Source: Linyphia triangularis (lineage: Eukaryota > Arthropoda > Arachnida > Araneae > Linyphiidae). Taken from it: a stretch of DNA of 64,000 nt. A program made the position numbers and the translations under genes. Shown in pieces: positions 12,572-24,490 of the stretch. Position 1 is the stretch's first letter. Each line of letters opens with the position of its first letter. Below the pieces are notes generated by a model. It did no database searches, was not told the DNA's origin, and saw only the letters and a program-made list of their open reading frames with translations. The stretch covers positions 3,162,001 to 3,226,000 of the forward strand of contig OZ021723.1 of the NCBI GenBank assembly GCA_963978545.1. The letters run 5' to 3'.

Positions 12572-13209
12572 GACTGAGAGGTGACTGCAATTTTTGGACC
12601 CCATCGAACATCATTCTGAATTTTTTATAGAAATTAGAGAAAAGTGAGTAGATTAAGAATCCACTGGTCTGCCGTGGCAAAAATGGCCGAAACTGGTCAA
12701 AAATCGACTTTTAATAAGTTGAAGTAAATCCAATTGCCAAATGCGCCATAACTTGCCAAATAATGAGTATTTTTTTTATTTGGTAACCCTCACTCTTTTA
12801 ATTTTCAATTAAGAAGGTTACAGACGATTCAGATATCTGGCGACGGTGTACTTGCATCTATTAAAAGTGAGGCAAGTTGGCAATAAATATTACGTCACTA
12901 ATGACGTAACTGATGTCTCCAATTTGGCTTACTTTTAAAATGTGCAAGTTTTCCCTGCCAAGGATCAGAAATCGTTTGCGCTTTTTCTCATTGAAAATCA
13001 AAATGCTGTGGGTTCTCTTTTTGGCAAGTTATGCCATACTTGGCAATCGGAATTTAGTTCAACATTTCCCAAGTCGATTTTTGACCAGTTTCGGTTATTT
13101 TTGCCAAGTCAGACCAGTGGATTCGTAATCTACTCACTTTTCTCCAATTTCAATAAAAAATTTAAAATGATGTTCGATGGGGTCCAAAAATTGCAGTCGC
13201 TTCTCTGAC
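12572..13209. mobile_element. long-TIR MITE family D, copy 1, TA-flanked
   Basis: A 638-bp element built as a large imperfect palindrome. The left arm (GACTGCAATTTTTGGACCC, TCGAACATCATTCTGAA, CCACTGGTCTGCCGTGGC) returns inverted in the right 200 bp. TA dinucleotides flank both ends (12570-12571, 13210-13211), as expected for Tc1/mariner-type insertion. The centre holds a TTACGTCA/TGACGTAA palindrome at about 12890-12908. A second copy lies at 38813-39472 and a fragment at 57625-57840. The 71- and 88-codon frames over it are incidental. Confidence 0.8.
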
Positions 13210-13211
13210 TA

Positions 13212-13958
13212 CTAGAAGTTCTAGGAAAATCTAACCTGTCATCAGTACGTGAGAGGAAAATCGAGAAATTTCTGTCTTCTAACTTTTATTTCTAATTGTT
13301 TCCATTACTCGAAAACTTCTATCATCACTCCTAGTGCCAAAATATAGAACCGTAGAAATGTATATACACAGTATTTACCATTATGTACCAACATTCGTAA
13401 CAGTATATACATCAAATTGCGTACACAAACTCGTATATGACAGGTTTTTCTTTAAAAAAAAAAATAAGATGAATTTTGTGTTCAGGTGTGATTCTTTACT
13501 GTCGTGTCTGGAAATGTTTTATATTTTGAAATATTTGGTTTTATTAAAATGGTGATTGTAATTGATAATTTAGTACATTACTTTAAAATGCATTTCTTTA
13601 AGAGTATTCGATCTTGAAATGCTGTTTGTGTATAACGTTACAAAAATGAACGTACAGATGTACAGTACAAAATGAACCGTAAAAAAGAAAATGTTCCTAA
13701 AAACTATTTCAATCCAAACTATTTGATATTCTCAATGTAATAAATATAAATTTTCAAAACCACTTATAAATACGATTGGATATTTAAAAAAAGATGATAG
13801 TAAAGAAATTAAATAAAATCACAAGAATAATATAACTCACAAGTTTTTAATATAAATCCTACAGATACTTAGCCAGATTTTATGGGCAATTGTAAGTTGA
13901 GCTCAGATAGAGTTTTCATACTGTAACCCCTAAGAACAAAAAATTGATTCCTAACTAT
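13212..13958. other. no gene recognised
   Basis: AT-rich, with a loose GTATATAC-type repeat at about 13360-13440. Nothing else supported. Confidence 0.5.
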
Positions 13959-13962
13959 TTAA

Positions 13963-14848
13963 GGTACTTGCCTACGTTGAAAAGGTCGATTTTGATGAAA
14001 TCTGACAAAAAAAATATTATTCGTGAATATATTAGCCCAAATCTTTAAGTTTCTAAAACTATCTTCTTTTTAACTCTGCGTTGATTTGAACAAAAGTTAT
14101 GACAATTTGAAACTGATCAAAAACTGTAAATTATAACCGGAAATGACCGGAAATAGCCCACCAAAACCAAAAGTTACCGATTAAAAAGTGATTTTCCTAT
14201 AAATATTTTCTTCTTTTTAATAAATAAAAAAAAAATGAAAAAGGATAAGGTACATTTTAAGTGTGTAAGTAATATGGTTTATATAGAAATTGTGTGTTTT
14301 AAAGTTTAAATGCATTTTTCTCGGAATTGATTTTCATACAAATATTGCTAATTTGAAATGTCATAACTCAAACAATTGTTCACGAATTATTATAAAAAAA
14401 TTTGTATTTCTCTTGTTGATTGTTTTTGAGGGAATTGGCTATCGAAATTGAGATTGGGTGGTTATTTTATGAAATACAACAAGTTTGAATATAAACAAGG
14501 TGAAACTGTTAAAAAATCACTAACTTATTTTTCGACTGTCCATAAAAAAAGTTTTAATGAATATATTTTTTCTTAATGTAGTATATGCCCTAGATAAAAG
14601 CATGTAGTTTATTTATATACTATTTATTTCCTAAAAAACTTAATAGTTTTTCATTTATCTTATTTTAAGTTTTTGAAATAATTCATCAAAATTTCATGCA
14701 AAATTGCAATTTTTGAAAAATAATAATATTAAATTTGAATTTTTTTCACTGTATTATTAATCTATAGTAGTACTAAATATAAAAAGGTACTTAAAATATT
14801 CCTACATAAAGTTTTTTTAAAAAAGTGCTCCGAACGTAGGTAAGTACC
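13963..14848. mobile_element. TTAA-flanked element with GGTACTTGCCTACGTT ends
   Basis: An 886-bp element with 16-bp inverted ends (GGTACTTGCCTACGTT, and GGTACTTACCTACGTT on the opposite strand), flanked by TTAA on both sides (13959-13962, 14849-14852). The interior is AT-rich and non-coding. It shares the first bases GGTA and the TTAA site with the elements at 16263, 19707 and 28173, although the rest of the ends differ. Confidence 0.7.
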
Positions 14849-14869
14849 TTAATAACTTCTCCTTTACCT

Positions 14870-15575
14870 ACAAAACTTGATTAAATATATTGTCACCCAC
14901 AAAGAGTCCATTTACCAATATTCAGCTGGATTGGATGATAGAAAATGGGTTAATTGTCTTTCCAAAGATTTTCCTTGTCGACCTTTATAGGGGAATGTTT
15001 CAGTCATTATATATCGCCACATTGAGCATGTTTGAATTAAGCTTGGTATCTGAATAATATAACATGTTTAAAAGCTTATAAGGCGGATGTTAGGTATTAG
15101 AAACATTTTTAAAAGTGGCTCTTTATAAGACAATCACAAAACTTGATTAAAAACATTGCAATTGACAACGAGTGTCCAGCCAAGTTTCAAAGTTTCAGTT
15201 TGATTATATGGCAGGAAGCCCCCAATCACCAACTGAAGATTGTATAAAAGCGGCCTTTCAGTGACACTAATATCCCCTCAAAACTTGAGAGAATGCAACT
15301 TTATCGATAACGAATCTATGTGTGAAATTTCAGCGCGATTGGATAAGGGCAAGTTGGTTTATTAGTATTTCGAAGGTAGAAGCGTGGGCAAAAGTGCCCT
15401 TTCAGTAACAGTGACAGAACCCGAAATTTGATAGAATGCATTGCCATCGACATCGAATCTATTTGCCAAATTTTAGTCTGATTGGATTATGGCAAGTGTG
15501 TTAGTTTGACCTCAGCAGATTTGCCCGGCACACACACACACACATACACATATTCGAAGTTAGTATAAAGAATTT
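14870..15575 (+). repeat. dispersed repeat family C, tandem modules
   Basis: Several diverged modules of roughly 150-160 bp follow one another. Each has an A-rich ACTTGA sentence, a GAATGCA...CGA block, a TTTCAGCGCGATTGG-like block and GGCAAGTTGGTTTATTAG. A CA-rich microsatellite (about 15526-15552) and a TTAGTATAAAGAATTTAATA tail close the array, as in the copy at 3290-3345. Confidence 0.6.
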
Positions 15576-16258
15576 AATACGGACAAATCCTCTTAGTTGG
15601 TATTTTGAATGTGTTTTTTTGTAGATATATTTACTTTTTAGAGAACAGCTAATATAAAATATTATCATAATAAAATGTTTTCACTATAAAAATTATGAAA
15701 TGTTTTTAAAGTTATTCATCTGATTTATTTCATGTTTTCAATTTTACGCGCTAATAAAATGTGATCCATTGCTCATAAAATAGTGGTGCACCAGATGATG
15801 GATTACCTCTAATAAAATATCCCCTTTCGCCATGTTCTGAAGAAAGATGAATATTTGACAGGTGCTGGTGAACGGTTGCCCGAAAAAGTATTTTTTTTTA
15901 TAGAATAACAACTTTCGCTTCAAGAAGGATAGATTTTTATTAAAAGGATAACTAGTACAGTTTTATATATATAGATCTAACATTTTACACAATGTGTAAA
16001 TAAATAATCATATATTGATTCTGGACGTAATTTTATGTGATGACCAGCTTTTCTTCTTTGTGCAAAGAAAAATTGGCAATTGATCTATCAATTTAAAAGC
16101 TAAGACATCCACTTCTGGTGAATAGCTTATTTAAAATTGAGCATTCTGTTATTTGTTTCCAAAAGGAAGTTAAAAAAAAATAGTAAAAAGTATATATATT
16201 GTGAAATCAGGATCGGACACAGTGTAAGGTAGCATTATAAAAGAGATAAAATTTCCTT
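15576..16258. other. no gene recognised
   Basis: AT-rich DNA without supported features. Confidence 0.5.
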
Positions 16259-16262
16259 TTAA

Positions 16263-16986
16263 GATATACATATACATTAGGAATCGCGAAATTTAACTCA
16301 AGTCTGAATTTTTGTTTTTTGTTTTTAAAATATTCCCAAATTCATTACCATTAAAATGATACAATTTTCTTTCTGAGACTTAAATTACTTTTTAAATTAC
16401 AGTAGATTTTGTGAACCTGTTTTGTATTACATTCATTAGTGTTGTAAACTTTAAAAACGTTTTCTGAAGAATGACATTTTGGTGTTATATGTTTCTACGC
16501 CAACGGTCATAACTTCATAATAAATGGTCCGATTTACAAAATTATAATTTTGTTTTGTAGACAATAGTTGTGAATATGTTTTCTATGGAAAATCTAATAT
16601 ATAATGTTATAAACACATTTTGTATGCATATTTTAATCTTAATTTTTTGTTAAAAACTATGTATTTTTTAAAACTTTTTAATTAAAAACTTATAATTAAG
16701 TAAATATTGAAGCCGAATTCCAAATTCTCCATAGGAAAGTGCGTCAATATAATATCTCTTATTTGCAATAAAAATAATTCCTCTAAGTTAATTACAAGTT
16801 TATTTATGTATGTTCTAATAATGTCCTACTTTTAGTCACTGTAATTGCAATTAGCTGATTAAAAAATTGACGAAAAAAAAAGTTTATATATAAAATTGCA
16901 TCATTTTTAATTCTGATATACTGCCAAAAAGTTTCAAATTGTAAACTAATAATTGAAGAAAATCATCTCAATTGTATATGTATACC
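16263..16986. mobile_element. element A, copy 1, TTAA-flanked
   Basis: A 724-bp non-coding element. The left end reads GATATACATATACATTAG; the right end on the opposite strand reads GGTATACATATACAATTG. TTAA flanks both sides (16259-16262, 16987-16990). A second copy starts at 19707 and is similar across its whole length, so both ends of the family can be fixed by comparison. No transposase. Confidence 0.75.
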
Positions 16987-17200
16987 TTAAGTACTTTAAA
17001 AAAATCTAAGGAGTAGTATATTTCTCAACCATAGTCTAACCCTGATGAGTCTAACCTGATGAACTTTCGACAACCTCTGAAAATTTGAAATATGCAGGTT
17101 GAGCATCCTAGTATTTGGCTATTTGTATTTGCGCAAAAATTTATATTTTGATAATAAACCTTTTGTATTTAACTTTTTGATTTTATAAGCATTTCATTAC

Positions 17201-17345
17201 CCAGGTAGTGCCACAGTATTGCTCGAAGACAGAAACAGGGTTTCTGGAAGATTGACCAATTTCGGCTGAAACTCGAGCTTTGTTCCAAAACACACGATAT
17301 TTAAAAAAATAAACATTTCAAAAATAAAATAAACATTGCTGGTCT
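17201..17345. mobile_element. MITE family B fragment
   Basis: Starts CCAGGTAGTGCCACAG and is collinear with the minus strand of 7935-8092, including GAAACTCGAGC and TAAACAT. The other end is missing: the homology stops close to where the 39-bp minisatellite begins. Confidence 0.6.
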
Positions 17346-17382
17346 GAGTCGATGCATCTCATTAACAGAGATCCAGTATCAA

Positions 17383-17930
17383 AATATACTCTGCATAGAG
17401 TCCCCTCTCGGAGAGTACTTAAGCACATTGTGCATAGAGTGTCCTCTTGTAGAGCACTAAAACTCTTTTTACATAGAGTAACCTATCCTAGACTATAAAA
17501 ACACTTTTTCATAGAACCCCATCTCGTAAAGAACTAAAACACTTTCTACATAGAGTCCCCACTCATTTAGTACTAAAACGCTTTCTACATAGAGTTCCCT
17601 CTCGTAGAGTACTAAAACACTTTCGACATATAGTTCTATCTCGTAGAGTACTAAAACACTTTCTTAATAGAGTCCTCTCTCGTAGAGTACTAAAACACTT
17701 TCTACATAGAGTCCCCTCTCGTAAAAAACTAAAACACTCTTTATATAGAGTCCCCTCTCATAGAGTACTAAAACACTTTCTACATAGAGTCCCCTCTCAT
17801 AGAAAACTAAAACACTTTCTACATAGAGGGCCTCCCGTAGAGTTCTAAAGCACTTTCTTCATAGAGTCCCCTCTCATGGAGTACTAAAATACTTTCTACA
17901 CAGAGTGCCTTCTCACTAGATACCAAAATA
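17383..17930 (+). repeat. 39-bp minisatellite, about 14 copies
   Basis: The unit reads CATAGAGTCCCCTCTCG, TAGAGTACTAAAACAC and TTTCTA, repeating every 39 bases (for example 17547 to 17586). Outer units are more diverged than central ones. Not coding: stops occur in the frames I checked. Confidence 0.85.
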
Positions 17931-18918
17931 AATGTTTAAACTTCCATTTTCAAACAAATGACACAATGTGCAATTGAAAAAAAAATCTCTGCCAGAAGAG
18001 GAGGTCTTAAACTTTAAATTTTTCAATCATTTATCAATATTCGTTTTGTATAAAGAAAGGAAATTGAATAGTTCAAAAACACCGCTCAGAAACAATGTAT
18101 AAGATATTCGTATAAATTATCCACATATTTAAAAATGATGATCACCTCATTTTCATAACAATTAAATAACTATTTACTGTCTTAATTATTTTTTTCCCTA
18201 ATTCTACAATTTTACATTTTATCCTTTCCTATAATCACTGACATGAAACCTTAGATGGTCGGAAATAATCAAAGAATTTGATGCGAATCTTCCGAAATCC
18301 CTTCAGTGTTTGAGTAATTTAAATACAACCCTTTAATCCCCAGTCTTCTTTGAGAAGGGACAAACTTGTGAACTGGAACTAATTTCTTTTCCAGTAGCTG
18401 ACAATACTTTTGTCCCAGTACAGTAAGACATCGCTGATAGGAGATGTTGAATTTCGTCGTTTCGCTTTCGCCTAAGACTTAATTAAACCAAATGGTTCAC
18501 TGAGCAACAGCGAATTCTTCGTTCAAAGCGACACACGAAAATTTACAAATCGATTGGGACCTTTTGTTTGGATAGGTAATTCATTTTTTAGTATTACACT
18601 AAATGAATGCGAATTAATTTTGAATTAATTTCCTGTTTATCTTTCATTGTCGCGATGATTTCCACCTTTATATTTATAAGGTCATTATAATTATATATGA
18701 GTAAGCGTTTGTTTACCTGTAGATTATGCGAGGTTTATTATTGAAAATACTCGTGGGAATATGTGTAGGATATACAAATTTAGTAATTGTTTGAAATTAA
18801 TTTCACGATTGTTTGATTTATAAATTCCGCGTGCTTTGTTATGCCTTTTGAAAGATGCGTTTTGTTTAATTCCAACTGAAAAATAATGTTTGAAAAATTT
18901 ATTTGATTAGATTAATCT
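17931..18918. other. no gene recognised
   Basis: AT-rich; a somewhat less AT-rich patch at 18330-18560 shows no frame or motif I recognise. Confidence 0.45.
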
Positions 18919-18924
18919 CTATAC

Positions 18925-19500
18925 AAACCAATTGTGAATTACTGTGTCTTTCAGAAATGACTCAATAATTTGGAAATGGCGTAACTTCAAAACAGTGAGA
19001 CACAGAAAGAAGAGACAAGTGGTGTGTGTTGGATAGACAGGTATAGAAGTTGAAATATATTGGTTTGCAAAATAAGTAACGATATTGAAATATGGCAACA
19101 ACGAGTTGAGAAATCTCAGTGTAACGGAATGTTTATAATTTCTCGATAGCGAAGAGTCCTTTAATAACTTTAATGGATATTGCAGCCCAAACGGTCGCTT
19201 TGCAGAATACAGGGGTTTTGAAAACCCCACACACATGTTTTTAATACCTTATATATATTCACCAGTTTTTTTTATTGATAAATCCTTCCAAATGAAAATG
19301 ACTTTCATTAGTAAACCTTTTGAAGGCATCATTAAATTGGCTATCAGTAATAAATTTTGCAAAATGGCGTATTTAAACTTCCATACCTGTTTTTCCAACA
19401 TATACCACTTGTCTCTTTTTTCTGTCTCCAACTATTCCACAACTATGTCATTTCGAAGTTAAGGATTCTTTTTCGAAAAATCTTGTATACAGAAAAATTA
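18925..19500 (-). pseudogene. Tc/mariner-type DDE transposase relic 1
   Basis: Reading the minus strand and allowing frame changes, a block FTNESHFHLEGFINKKN (about 19330-19280) is followed by TPVFCKATVWAAISIKVIKG. This is the family's usual order: the second catalytic Asp region of the form TDE.HFHL.G.VN..N, then P......VTVWAAIS. The catalytic D of TDE is changed to N and several stops are present, so it is dead. About 80 bp at 18950-19030 recurs inverted at 19385-19465 (ACCACTTGTCTC, TCTGTCTC), suggesting a deleted element with its ends still present. A second relic lies at 40775-41010. Family placement within IS630/Tc1/mariner is inference. Confidence 0.6.
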
Positions 19501-21724
19501 AATTAATATGATTATTTATAGGAATTGAAATGGTTTTACAATTAAACCATAGGTTTAGCTTCATCAATTGAAAATATAATGAAATATATGAATGAGAAAA
19601 AAACAAAACACTGAGTATGCCGAAAACAGAAGAAAATATTGCTAAGATGTTTCCCGATATTTAAAGATATCTTCTATATTGCACGGATACAAATATAGAT
19701 ATTTAAGGTATACATATACATTAGCAATCGCGAAATTTGACTCAAATCTGAATTTTTGTTTTTTGGTTTTAAAATATTCCGGAATTCATTACAATTAAAA
19801 TAATACCATTTTTTTTTCTGAGACTCAAATTAATTTTTAAATTACAGTAAGTTTTGTGAACCTGTTTTGTATCACGTTCATTAGTGTAGTAAACTTTAAT
19901 CGCGTTTTCTGAAGAATGATATTTTGGTGTTATATGACTTTACGCCAACGGTCATAACTTCATAATAAATTATCCAATTTACAAAATTTTAATTTTGTTT
20001 TGTAGACAATAATTGTGAATGTGTTTTCTATGGAGAATTTTATTTATATTGTAAAAATTATGTGTGTTATTTATGTGGAAAATCTAATATATATTGTGAT
20101 AAACACATTTTTTATGTACATTTTAATCTTAATTTTTTGTCAAAAACTATGTATTTTTGTAAACTTTTTATTTAAAAACTTATAATTAAATAAATATTGT
20201 AGCCAAATTAAAAATTCTCCATAGAAACATGTTTCAATATAATATTTCTTATTTGCAATAAAAATAATACCTCTAAGTTAATTACAAGTTTATTTATCTA
20301 TGTTCTAATAATGTCCTAAGTAGTCACTTTAATTGCAATTAGCTGATTAAAAAATTGACGGGAAAAAAAAGTTTTTATATAAAAATGCATCATTTTTAAT
20401 CAGACGAAACGGTCGTTTCGCCGCCAACCTTAAAAAGGCAGAAACGACAGTAAGTATATATTCTCTGCACAACTTCCAGCGAAAAAGCCGAAATTGACTA
20501 TTTTCTAGCGCGCTTACGAAATTTCACATAATTATACAAAAAATGCCATAGATTCGTTTCGGTGATATCTTTCAAAGAAAAAAAAAATTGAGTACCTAGG
20601 ATAAAAGACAAAGAAGAAAAAAAATATTGAAATTTCCAAAACGAAATAAAAAAACGAGTTCTAGCCCGATTTCGATGTAAAAATTTAGACAAAAGTCCAG
20701 CCCTAACTAAGCTATAGATCTTCAAACGGATTGAATTATAGGATGCGGAATGTTTCAACTTAAAATCCTACGCTGGTTTGAACTTTATTAAATAATTTTT
20801 TCTATTTTTAATTAATTTAAAACCACATTTTTTCATTTCATAATTTGGCGACAAATAAAGGCGATCAGCTTGTAATTGAGGTTCAGATATATATGCCAAA
20901 AGTTGCCAAACAGGTTTGCTATCATTTCGAAGTTAGTTTTTCCGACATGTTAGGCTTAAGTGAGAATGAGCTTAATGTTAAAGTATAGGCAATACGAATT
21001 GGACTATAATTATATGGCTTATAACATCTTTAAAATTGAAATAATTTAATTTTTGAAGATACAGAATTAAAGAGAAATATTTGTTCTTTAAGTTGCATGT
21101 GTTATTTAAACTGTATGACAATTTAGAGAGAGTTAACTTTCAAAAACATTTTAATTTCGGGAAATCTCCATTGAAAAATGAAAGCAATCACATTTTGTTG
21201 CAAGATACTATGGGCTGAATATGTGGAGGTTATGCGAGCTGACGTCACAGTCAATTGATTACAGAGGACTAAATGAACCACGCATTGCGATTGGCTAATG
21301 GAATCTGCAAAAATGTCATTCGTTTTTAAAGCTGTGTTGATTTTTACTTTCCGTTGTAAAATGAAATTGTAGAATCATATATCATCAAAATTGTAATTTC
21401 ATAGTGAATTTTAAAATTGTTGTTAAGAAAATATTTTAAATTTTGTCAAATATCAATGGGTTATTATGTGAACCAAAATAATGCTTGGTATAATAAAAAT
21501 AATTTATACTGCAATATTTATTAGACTGTAAAAAACTTGTAATATTTATTTGTAACAATTTATTAGAATAAACTTTCAATGGGATGAACGCTCTGGCCTT
21601 GTAAGTTAAAGGTGCCGGATTTGATTCCTGGGTTAGGTGTGGATGTTCGTTGTGATTCCTAATCCACGTTAAGCTGTGGGTCCCGGACTGAATAGTCATT
21701 ATTATGCAATAAAATAGGTCGCTG

Positions 21725-21870
21725 TGCGTACAAACTAACCAATCGAGCTGAAACTTGGCAGACAGGCTCTTTGTTGATGGCAACGTATTTCTTTAAGTTT
21801 TGGGAGTTGAATTGCAATACACAAGTTTTTATTACTCGTTCGTGGTAGATTTTGATGGTTACTGCCGTCC
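21725..21870 (-). repeat. dispersed repeat family C, minus-strand module
   Basis: On the minus strand this reads a GCCATCAACAAAGAGCCTG sentence, then GCCAAGTTTCAGCTCGATTGG, matching the order in the other family C copies. Confidence 0.5.
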
Positions 21871-21886
21871 GCATTCAACCAATTTG

Positions 21887-22300
21887 TCAATTTTCAAGTA
21901 GATTTTGGCATGCAAGATATCATTGAACTCAACTTGAAGAATTATGAATATTCATGGTACCAGGTGTACCATAGGTGGTACTACTTCTGGTTTATCAATT
22001 TTGAAGATAAATATGGCATGTTGGGTGTCGTTGGGCTTGTCTTAAAAAACTATGAATGTTTAAGGTATCAGGTATAGCATAGGTAGTACAATTTTTGGTT
22101 AATCAATTTTCAAGATAAACATATGCCATGTTGGACTTTTGTTTTGACGAATTATGAATGTTTAAAGTACTAGGTATGCTATGGGTCCACCACTTCCTGT
22201 TTATCAATTTTGAAGATAATTATTGCATGTAAGGTATCGTCGAACTCAGTTAGAAGAATTATGAATATTCCTGGTACCTGGTGTACCGTAGGTGATAAAT
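21887..22300 (+). repeat. about 108-bp tandem repeat, four units
   Basis: Units begin TCAATTTT(C/G)AAGAT at 21887, 21995, 22103 and 22204. Each continues through a GGCATG block, a GAATTATGAAT block and a GGTACCAGGTGTACCATAGG-like block. Diverged but clearly collinear. Confidence 0.8.
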
Positions 22301-22366
22301 AGAAAAACGATGAAACGGACAAATTCAAAAAATAGAAGTCTTCAGTGTTTAAAAAAAAGTTATGAT

Positions 22367-23162
22367 ATCCCCCAAAAAAACACTTTTGAAAAGTAGAAGA
22401 ACCACCAACCTCAAAAACACAAAAACTTTCTTGCAATAAAAAAATCATAAACATGCTGAAAATGTTCAGCCACAAAAACAGTGATATAAAAAATGGCCAA
22501 CCTCTGATTACAACTCTCGGTTGTAACTCGCTTAAGTTTACATGCTTACTTAGTTTATTTTTAAAATTTAAGTTCCGCTCCCATAAAAATTTACGCTGCT
22601 TGAGGTTGGCGCCCGTCTTAATTACTAACCTTTAAAACTCCCCACACAATAAAACCTTTCCAAAATGTATTTATCAACCAAACAAAAGCTTACCACAAGC
22701 ACTTAAGTTTCCTACTTAAAAAATTCTTAAAAACGATTCAAATGCAAGCGTTTGAGCACAGTTTCTCACTACTGTTTTGAAAAAATTACATGAACATGAA
22801 GATTTACATCACTTTGTATTTCCTACCCATCCAAATGAAATCGTAAACTCGAATATTCGTGCAAACAGCCATACATTAGTTTTAAACGCAAGCATTGTTA
22901 ATATTCCTATGACGGGCGCCAAAGCTCAAGCAGCGTAAATTTTTATGGGAGCGGAACTTAAATTTTAAAAATAAACTAAGTAAGCATGTAAACTTAAGCG
23001 AGTTACAACCGAGAGTTGTAATCAGAGGTTGGCCATTTTTTATATCACTGTGTTTGTGGCTGAACATTTTCAGCATGTTTATGATTTTTTTATTGCAAGA
23101 AAGTTTTTGTGTTTTTGAGGTTGGTGGTTCTTCTACTTTTCAAAAGTGTTTTTTTGGGGGAT
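22367..23162. mobile_element. fold-back element with nearly identical 250-bp inverted arms
   Basis: The arms 22367-22617 and 22911-23162 are inverted copies with only a few differences by eye. Outer ends start ATCCCCCAAAAAAACAC. The roughly 290-bp spacer (22618-22910) is unrelated AT-rich sequence. A frame in each arm reads the same peptide (starting MLKMFSHK), which is just the palindrome seen twice. Its right end coincides with the junction where element A resumes. The high arm identity suggests recent insertion or arm gene conversion. Confidence 0.75.
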
Positions 23163-23309
23163 TCTGATACACTGCCAAAAAGTTTGAAATTATAACCTCA
23201 AAATTAAAGAAAATCATCTCAATTGTATATGTATACCTTAAATATAAAAACACTATTCATGTAGTGGAGACAAGCCATTGTGTATAGGTTCCAGCTTTTG
23301 TCGCTTCGC

Positions 23310-23556
23310 AAACCAGACTGGCTTTGCTAGCTAAAAGTTTCATTTCTACGGAAATCAAAGCTTGATTCGTTCTCTGTAAAGTTTATTGGTACATAAGCAG
23401 AGGCTTGCTTCACTCTCTAAAAGTTTCATTGCTTTGCAAGTTCAGGCTCACTTCTCTCGGTGCAAAATTCATTGCGAATCAAGCACAGGCTTGCTTCTCT
23501 CACTTGAAGATTCATTGTTACGAACGCACAAGCTCGCTTTGCTTACTAAAAGGTTA
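23310..23556 (+). repeat. diverged about 60-bp tandem repeat
   Basis: Four to five loose units each contain a (A/C)AGGCTTGCTTC-like block, CTCTCTAAAAGTTTCATT and a GCAA block. Similarity is visible but strongly eroded. Confidence 0.5.
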
Positions 23557-23575
23557 ATTTACAGCCTGAGAAACA

Positions 23576-23787
23576 AAGGGGTCCAAGTGACTTTTCTTAA
23601 TTTTGAGAAAATATGCTTTCAAGTTTCTTGTTTGTATTAAATTTGTATGAAAATTATTTGTTATTCAAATACTAACCTCTGGAAAGAAAATATCACTAGT
23701 TTTCCTAGAATTTAATATAAATAAGAAACTTAAAAGGGTATTTTCTCGAAAGTTAAGAAAAGTCACTTAGACCCTTTTGTTTCTCAG
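23576..23787. mobile_element. small palindromic MITE
   Basis: A 212-bp element whose roughly 70-bp arms are inverted copies. It starts CTGAGAAACAAAGGGGTC and the opposite strand at the right end reads CTGAGAAACAAAAGGGTC. The target duplication is not clear. Confidence 0.65.
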
Positions 23788-23849
23788 TCCCTCAATTTCT
23801 ACAATCCTATTATTAGAAACCTGCTCTTACGAGAAGTAGGCTTACTACT

Positions 23850-24490
23850 GTGGGTGGAGTAGGCTTTTAGGTCCCCCTGTCATACTTGGACGGGTCATGG
23901 ATCTCCTCCTCAGGGCTCAGATTTGCGTCATCAGCATTATTGAAATAACATATAAGTAGGAGTTACAGCAATCTAAATTTCTCAAGACCATTAAAAAACC
24001 ATACGGTCGAAATACACTAAATTAATTATATAAATATAGGTGTCTGGCTAACGGGATAGCAAGAGGAATAGAAAAAATGCCATTCGAAGCCTGTACATCA
24101 AGATCTTTTAATGTAATTGTAATGTATTGTAATCAAGATCTTTTAATGTCTGTTTGTGCAATAGACTCTTAGTCACCCTTGGTCGGGTCATTGATCTCCT
24201 CCGTAGAGCTCAGATTCACGCCATCAGCAAAATTGAAATAACATGTAAGTACGAGTTACAGCCATCTAAATTCCTCAAGACCGTTATAGAACCATACGGT
24301 CGAAATCCACTAAATTGGATAAATATAGATGTCCGGCTAACAGGATAGCAAGAGAGAAAGTAAAAATGGCGCTCGAAGCTTGTGCATAATCAAGATCTTT
24401 TAATGGCTGTTGGTGCAGTAGACTCTAAGTCATCCTTGGACTGCTCATGGGTCTCTTCCGTAGGGCTCAAATTCGCTTCATTAGCCGTAT
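23850..24490 (+). repeat. about 255-295-bp tandem repeat, two and a half units
   Basis: Blocks such as CATACGGTCGAAAT, GGATAGCAAGAG and TCAAGATCTTTTAATG recur in order. The TTGGACGGGTCATGG-type block starts at about 23886, 24179 and 24435. The first unit is longer because of a short internal duplication around AAGATCTTTTAATGT. Confidence 0.75.

Larger units (their letters stand above)
20401..22366. other. left part of the DNA inserted in element A
   Basis: Starts with a small palindrome (CGAAACGGTCGTTTCG). It contains a family C module on the minus strand (21725-21870), a possible tRNA-like box at about 21625-21650, and a 4-unit tandem repeat (21887-22300). At 21238-21295 there is a TGACGTCA motif followed by ATTGGCTAAT. 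No coding region recognised. Confidence 0.4.
19707..23237. mobile_element. element A, copy 2, interrupted by about 2.76 kb of inserted DNA
   Basis: The left part (19707-20400) and the right tail (23163-23237) together match element A copy 1 end to end. The match breaks after CATCATTTTTAAT and resumes at TCTGATACACTGCC. TTAA flanks both outer ends (19703-19706, 23238-23241). About 55 bp around 20046-20095 duplicates a TATGGA...CTAATATATATTGT block. The DNA between 20401 and 23162 is therefore younger than this copy. Confidence 0.75.

Noticed and set aside
17383..17930. Possible coding tandem-repeat protein
   Set aside because: TAG stops occur in the repeat unit in the frame checked; 39 bases is a multiple of three but no long open frame exists.
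22453..23076. Duplicated gene (same peptide on both strands)
   Set aside because: The two frames are the two arms of a perfect palindrome in a fold-back element.
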